Assembly: GCA_045648765.1 (NCBI GenBank)
Contig: JAZROQ010000006.1
Span: forward strand, 1 to 18,116
DNA from: RGIG3009 sp045648765
GTDB lineage: Bacteria > Bacillota > Clostridia > Oscillospirales > Acutalibacteraceae
Direction of reading: 5' to 3'
DNA: 18,116 nt
A program made the translations under genes and the position numbers. The notes below the pieces were generated by a model. That model was not told where the DNA came from and did no database searches. It saw nothing but the letters and a program-made list of their open reading frames with translations. Positions 14,750 through 18,116 of the stretch are shown in pieces (position 1 is the first letter of the stretch; each line of letters opens with the position of its first letter).

Positions 14750-15592
14750 ATGAGTGTACTTAATAACGAAACTTTGAAAAAAATTCAGCAAATAGAAACC
14801 GATATGCTCAAAGATTTTATTTCTGTTTGCAAAGAACTTAAACTCAACTATTTTTTGTTAGGTGGTACGATGCTCGGTGCTGTCCGTCACCAAGGCTTCA
14901 TTCCTTGGGATGATGACATTGACATTGGAATGTTAAGAAAAGATTATGAAACTTTTCTTTCGGCGGCTCCGTCACTACTTCCTTCCCATTTGTTTTTACA
15001 AACCAACGTTTCTGACCCTGCTTGGTATGCCAATTTTTCGAAAATACGTCATAACAACACGACGTTTATCGAGACCAGCTCGGCCCATCTTCCGATTCAT
15101 CACGGCGTCTATATTGATATTTTTCCTTTAGACGACTATCCCGAAAGCAAAATCAAGCAAAAAATATTCAGTTTTAAAAATCGGTGGTATACCAAAAAAA
15201 TCTACTCGGCTTTTGCTTTAAATGAAGAAGACAGCGCAAAAACCGCAAAAGGCTCTATTCTTAATGTTTTTTATAAACTAACCGGATTGACGGTAGAAAA
15301 AGCTGTTCAAAAACGAGAAAAACTTTTTAAAAAAGAAAAAAATTCTTCTTTGATTGCTAACCACTGCGGCGCATGGGGCAAAAAGGAAATTATGCCTAAA
15401 GAATGGTACGGCGAAGGTTGCCAATTGTCTTTTGAAGGAATATCTGCCACCGTTGCGAAAGACTATGACAAATGGTTAACGCAAGTGTATGGTAATTATA
15501 TGCAACTACCCCCGGAAGAGAAAAGAGTAACACACCATTTTACTGAGATGATTGACTTGGATTCCCCCTACACTGCTTATACGAAAGGATAA
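14750..15592 (+). CDS. LicD-family phosphotransferase (probable polyol-phosphate transferase)
   Basis: The 280-residue protein belongs to the LicD/fukutin family (PF04991). These enzymes transfer phosphocholine or a polyol phosphate from a CDP carrier to a glycan. The signature is plain: LGGTMLGAVRHQGFIPWDDD at 37-56 with the acidic cluster Asp54-Asp55-Asp56 and Asp58 (nucleotidyltransferase-like metal site), then HHGVYIDIFPLDDYP near 118-132 and a Cys/His-containing NHCGAWGKKE segment near 204-213. No membrane helix is seen. The next gene makes CDP-glycerol, so glycerol phosphate is the favoured donor group rather than choline; no licA, licB or licC gene is in the window. Start ATG follows GGGGAAAG at about 8 nt; the gap to the flippase is 25 bp. 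It very likely decorates the repeat unit before export. Confidence 0.88.
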   Translation: MSVLNNETLKKIQQIETDMLKDFISVCKELKLNYFLLGGTMLGAVRHQGFIPWDDDIDIGMLRKDYETFLSAAPSLLPSHLFLQTNVSDPAWYANFSKIRHNNTTFIETSSAHLPIHHGVYIDIFPLDDYPESKIKQKIFSFKNRWYTKKIYSAFALNEEDSAKTAKGSILNVFYKLTGLTVEKAVQKREKLFKKEKNSSLIANHCGAWGKKEIMPKEWYGEGCQLSFEGISATVAKDYDKWLTQVYGNYMQLPPEEKRVTHHFTEMIDLDSPYTAYTKG

Positions 15593-15600
15593 GATTGGCT

Positions 15601-15999
15601 ATGAAACGTGTCATTACTTACGGAACCTTTGACTTGTTGCACTATGGGCACATTAATTTGCTCAAACGTGCCAAGGAGTTGGGCGATTATTTGGTGGTTG
15701 TTGTTTCTACCGATGAGTTTAACTGGAACGAAAAACAAAAAAAGTGTTTTTTCTCCTATGAAAAGCGAAAATTATTGGTCGAAGCTATACGGTATGTTGA
15801 TTTGGTAATTCCCGAAACCAGTTGGGAACAAAAAAGAAGCGATGTTCACGAATACCACATCGACACTTTTGTTATGGGTGACGATTGGCAAGGTAAATTC
15901 GACTATTTAAAAGAAGAAGGCGTGGAAGTGGTTTATCTTCCCCGCACACCCGAAATCAGCACAACACAAATTAAAGCAGAGTTACATTCGAAAAAATAA
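15601..15999 (+). CDS. tagD: Glycerol-3-phosphate cytidylyltransferase (TagD/GCT type)
   Basis: This enzyme makes CDP-glycerol from CTP and sn-glycerol-3-phosphate. The 132-residue length fits TagD of Bacillus subtilis (about 129). The nucleotidyltransferase motif HYGH is at 14-17 within GTFDLLHYGHI, and the second signature reads RTPEISTTQIK near the C-terminus. The start is uncertain: the ATG at 15601 gives the family N-terminus MKRVITYGTFD but is 11 nt from AAGGA (15585-15589), whereas the in-frame TTG at 15595 is at better spacing and would add two residues. The gene follows the licD-type gene by 2-8 bp and is the last of the operon before a strong terminator. No TagF/TarF/TagB homologue is in the window, so CDP-glycerol made here is most simply used by the LicD-type neighbour. 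Ethanolamine or other phosphate alcohols are less likely given the TagD signature. Confidence 0.92.
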   Translation: MKRVITYGTFDLLHYGHINLLKRAKELGDYLVVVVSTDEFNWNEKQKKCFFSYEKRKLLVEAIRYVDLVIPETSWEQKRSDVHEYHIDTFVMGDDWQGKFDYLKEEGVEVVYLPRTPEISTTQIKAELHSKK

Positions 16000-16008
16000 A
16001 TTTACTAA

Positions 16009-16045
16009 AAAAAGCCTCCTTGCTAAAAAAGCAAGGAGGCTTTTT
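16009..16045. terminator. Strong bidirectional terminator between convergent operons
   Basis: A perfect 15-bp stem pairs 16009-16023 (AAAAAGCCTCCTTGC) with 16031-16045, with the 7-nt loop TAAAAAA. T's follow on the + strand (within 16041-16045) and A's precede on the other side, so it serves both directions. It lies 9 bp after the tagD stop and 5 bp before the end of the aminotransferase gene on the opposite strand. Confidence 0.93.
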
Positions 16046-16050
16046 GGTGT

Positions 16051-17157
16051 TTATTTTTTTAAGCTCAGTACAATGTCACAAATCGTATCTACATCCGAAA
16101 GCGGTAAATCCGCATACAGCGGCAGCGTTAATACTTGATGGCTGATACGCAGTGCGACAGGTGTTTCATTGGGGTCGTACTGACCGCTGAAACAATCAAA
16201 CGCATTGGTTAGCGGATAAAAATATTTGCGAGCGCCAATACCGTTTTGTGCCAGTGCCGCCATTACTTCGTCGCGGTCGGCACCAAACACCGCCGCATCA
16301 AACACGACAGGGAAATACGAATAGTTAGGCTCTACCCCTTTTTGGACAGGGTTTAGTTGCAAACCGTCAACCCCACCAAGGCGTTCGTTATAACGGTTGA
16401 CAACCGCTTTGCGTTTGGCAATTTCTTCGTCAATGTGACGCAAGTTACACAGCCCCATCGCCGCGCAAAACTCGTTCATTTTGGCGTTGGCACCCACACC
16501 GTCCACCACTTCGGGACCACGAATACCAAAGTTTTTAAGACCATACAGTTCGCGACCAAAAGACTCGTCGTGGTAGCATACCGCGCCGCCTTCGATAGAG
16601 TTAAACACTTTGGTGGCATGAAAACTAAAACACGAAACGTCGCCGAAATCACCGATTCCTCTGCCGTTGTATTTTACACCAAAGGTGTGCGCCGCATCGT
16701 AAATAACTTTCAAGTTATATTTTTTAGCAATGCGCTCGATTTCTTCGACGTTACAAATGTTGCCATATACGTGAACAGGCACGATGGCCGATGTTTTTTC
16801 GGTAATCAGCGATTCGAGTTTGCTGACGTCTATGGTGAAATCCACAGGATTAATATCGCAAAACACCGGTTGCAACCCGTTGCGCACGATGGCGTGTGTG
16901 GTAGATGCAAACGTAAAAGGCGTGGTAATCACTTCCCCGCTCAGGTGCAATGCTTGCATGGAAAGTTCCAAAGCCATGTGTCCGTTTGTAAGCAAATCCA
17001 GCGCATCCACCGCCAAATATTCGGTCAGTTGTGCTTGCAAAGCTTTGTGTTTGGGACCCATATTGGTCAACCAATGGGTATCCCAAATTTCTTTGATTTC
17101 TTCACAATATTCCTCAAACGAAGGCATGGAAGAACGGGTTACCAAAATGCGATTCAT
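16051..17157 (-). CDS. DegT/DnrJ/EryC1-family sugar aminotransferase, VioA-like
   Basis: This is a PLP-dependent sugar aminotransferase (368 residues) that would aminate a 4-keto- (or 3-keto-) 6-deoxy nucleotide sugar. The PLP Lys183 is in SFHATKVFNSIEGG (178-191), and the cofactor-ring Asp154 is in DAAHTFG. The FHATK-x-F-x-x-IEGG wording resembles VioA (dTDP-4-amino-4,6-dideoxyglucose) rather than the FHPTKNLG or FYPTKNLG types. No RmlA/RmlB genes for the dTDP route are in the window; CapE also makes a 4-keto-6-deoxy sugar, so a second product branch is possible in principle. The ATG is preceded by GAGGTG, which overlaps the stop of the upstream small membrane gene (12 bp gap), so it appears to be transcribed with the TRAP genes, not with the convergent polysaccharide operon. 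Substrate assignment is by motif resemblance only. Confidence 0.88.
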   Translation of the reverse strand: MNRILVTRSSMPSFEEYCEEIKEIWDTHWLTNMGPKHKALQAQLTEYLAVDALDLLTNGHMALELSMQALHLSGEVITTPFTFASTTHAIVRNGLQPVFCDINPVDFTIDVSKLESLITEKTSAIVPVHVYGNICNVEEIERIAKKYNLKVIYDAAHTFGVKYNGRGIGDFGDVSCFSFHATKVFNSIEGGAVCYHDESFGRELYGLKNFGIRGPEVVDGVGANAKMNEFCAAMGLCNLRHIDEEIAKRKAVVNRYNERLGGVDGLQLNPVQKGVEPNYSYFPVVFDAAVFGADRDEVMAALAQNGIGARKYFYPLTNAFDCFSGQYDPNETPVALRISHQVLTLPLYADLPLSDVDTICDIVLSLKK

Positions 17158-17169
17158 ACCGCTTTCACC

Positions 17170-17457
17170 TCAATTCGATTGACGATTTTCGTCGTTAACT
17201 GTCAGGCTTTTTTGCTTTTTCAAATACATGGTAAGTAATCCTAAACAAACGACAATGTTACTGCCATAAATTAAAAAGCCAAACACTTTCTTTTGAATAA
17301 ACACACAAATAGCCGTTGCAGTATCGCCGCCAATGATAAAAGCAGCAATAAAACCAAAAACCGTAAGCCCACCCGCAAACAAGCAAACAAGAATGCCATA
17401 GCTATAAATTTTTGTGAGAATGGCGATAAGTTTCTTTAAAAAAGCAGTCATCTTCAT
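17170..17457 (-). CDS. Small two-helix membrane protein, possible shortened TRAP small subunit
   Basis: A 95-residue protein with two clear hydrophobic stretches (about 18-42 and 57-78), a short basic N-terminus (MKMTAFLKKL) and a basic C-terminal tail. TRAP transporters of the DctPQM type carry a small membrane subunit, DctQ, of about 150-200 residues with four helices. This one is half that size, follows the large permease by 10 bp, and would fill the same position. I do not recognise a named family, so DctQ-like is only a proposal by context. The ATG at 17457 has a good AAAGGAGAA ribosome site; a longer reading from 17547 would run into the preceding gene and add a sequence with no membrane character. 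Confidence 0.7.
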   Translation of the reverse strand: MKMTAFLKKLIAILTKIYSYGILVCLFAGGLTVFGFIAAFIIGGDTATAICVFIQKKVFGFLIYGSNIVVCLGLLTMYLKKQKSLTVNDENRQSN

Positions 17458-17467
17458 TTCTCCTTTC

Positions 17468-18116
17468 TCACAATCCAAGGATGGGCAGTACTTCCAATAA
17501 CATGAGTACTTCCAAAGCGTATTGTGCCGCCACCCACCACAAATCATTGATTACCGTTTTTTTGAAATCCGATTCGGCAATGCTCATACCCGCATACATA
17601 CCAAGTGCAAGCGGTGGCGTGATACCACACATAACACCGCAAATGCACGGAAGCATGGCGGCAATAAACAACGGGTTTGCGCCCACCGCAGCGAACGCTG
17701 CAATGAACACCGGACCAAAAATAACCACCTGCGACGAACCGGGGACTATCATCCCTAAAAAGCAAGTAATCAGCGGAATTACAAAAGCCAACCCCACGTG
17801 CGAAAGGTTCATTTGGCTTAAAAACACCGCAAGACCCGTGGTGACATCGATATCGGCAAACAATTCACCAATCATGTAGCCAAACAAACACGCGGCAATG
17901 GGTCCGACCAACGATTTCATCTTGTTGCCAAATACGTCTGCCAATTTGGCAAATGTAAACTCTTTGCGGTTTTGGGCGATCAGCAAGGCATAAATTGCCG
18001 CAATGCCGGCGATGAAAAACAGTAAGCATTTGGAAAAAGCGGAAGCACCCGCCGCCCCCAAACGTTCAGTAATCAAATCCGCTGCCACGCTGTCAAACAC
18101 AAAGGGAAGCAAGATG
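17468..18116 (-). CDS. TRAP transporter large permease (DctM-like), C-terminal part, cut by the window edge
   Basis: The frame is open to the right edge and its last 215 or so residues are present, so the 5' part of the gene lies outside. The sequence is almost wholly hydrophobic with about six helices. It contains the DctM/TRAP-large landmarks: a GSSQVVIFGPVFIAAFAAVG stretch and the ICGVMCGITPPLALGMYAG segment with the family's conserved TPP before the last helices. TRAP permeases take up organic acids, sialic acid, ectoine and similar compounds with an ion gradient and a binding protein. No binding-protein gene is in view, and the substrate is unknown. It heads the - strand cluster that continues into the small membrane protein and the aminotransferase. 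A TAXI- or fused-type permease is also possible until the N-terminal half is seen. Confidence 0.82.
   Translation of the reverse strand, partial: ILLPFVFDSVAADLITERLGAAGASAFSKCLLFFIAGIAAIYALLIAQNRKEFTFAKLADVFGNKMKSLVGPIAACLFGYMIGELFADIDVTTGLAVFLSQMNLSHVGLAFVIPLITCFLGMIVPGSSQVVIFGPVFIAAFAAVGANPLFIAAMLPCICGVMCGITPPLALGMYAGMSIAESDFKKTVINDLWWVAAQYALEVLMLLEVLPILGL

Noticed and set aside
16357..17238. A 293-codon open frame on the + strand opposite the aminotransferase gene
   Set aside because: It is the mirror of a full-length, motif-complete aminotransferase gene; its translation is rich in Phe, Gln, His and Val without any recognisable domain, and there is no ribosome site or promoter.
1..18116. 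CRISPR arrays, tRNA genes, insertion sequences, phage attachment sites
   Set aside because: No spaced direct repeats, cloverleaf-like sequences, transposase reading frames or paired terminal inverted repeats were seen.

Overview
The window looks like a chromosomal stretch of an anaerobic Bacillota-type bacterium. The evidence is the strong GGAGG/AAGGAG ribosome-binding sites, GTG and TTG starts, compact co-directional operons, TagD and LicD enzymes next to a CapE/CapF/CapG set, and a TRAP transporter. A diderm Firmicute such as a Negativicute is possible, but the sequence alone does not settle this. Base composition is moderate at the two ends and visibly more AT-rich in the middle (roughly 9.8-15.6 kb), as is common in polysaccharide loci.

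Left flank (1-2300, + strand): a phosphotriesterase/lactonase-like amidohydrolase gene and an M24 'pita-bread' hydrolase gene form a small catabolic operon that ends at a strong intrinsic terminator. The amidohydrolase has an in-frame TAA at codon 13, just before its HxH metal motif. The M24 protein has lost most of the residues that bind metal in peptidases.

Centre (2340-16045, + strand): one long surface-polysaccharide operon starts from a good sigma-A-type promoter with an 18-bp inverted repeat at the expected transcription start and a foldable leader. In order it encodes: a WcaJ-like initiating sugar-phosphate transferase; a WbuB-like GT4 glycosyltransferase; the three enzymes that make UDP-N-acetyl-L-fucosamine (CapE/FnlA, CapF/FnlB, CapG/FnlC); an unassigned GT-B glycosyltransferase; an 803-residue fusion of an O-antigen-polymerase-like membrane half to a complete GT4 glycosyltransferase; a Cys-rich WcaC-like GT4; a Wzx flippase; a LicD-family phosphotransferase; and a TagD-type glycerol-3-phosphate cytidylyltransferase. 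It ends at a strong bidirectional terminator. The set describes a Wzy-dependent capsule, EPS or O-antigen-like polymer that contains L-FucNAc and is probably decorated with glycerol phosphate through a TagD-LicD pair. No chain-length regulator or export gene is present in the window.

Right flank (16051-18116, - strand, convergent): a DegT/DnrJ/EryC1 sugar aminotransferase of VioA-like type lies 12 bp downstream of a 95-residue two-helix membrane protein, which in turn follows the C-terminal part of a TRAP transporter large permease (DctM) cut by the window edge.

The features most worth a second look are the polymerase-glycosyltransferase fusion, the LicD/TagD pair without a TagF/TarF-type polymerase, the nonsense codon in the amidohydrolase, the metal-site loss in the M24 protein, and the promoter-overlapping inverted repeat. 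No tRNA, rRNA, CRISPR array, insertion sequence or attachment site was seen.
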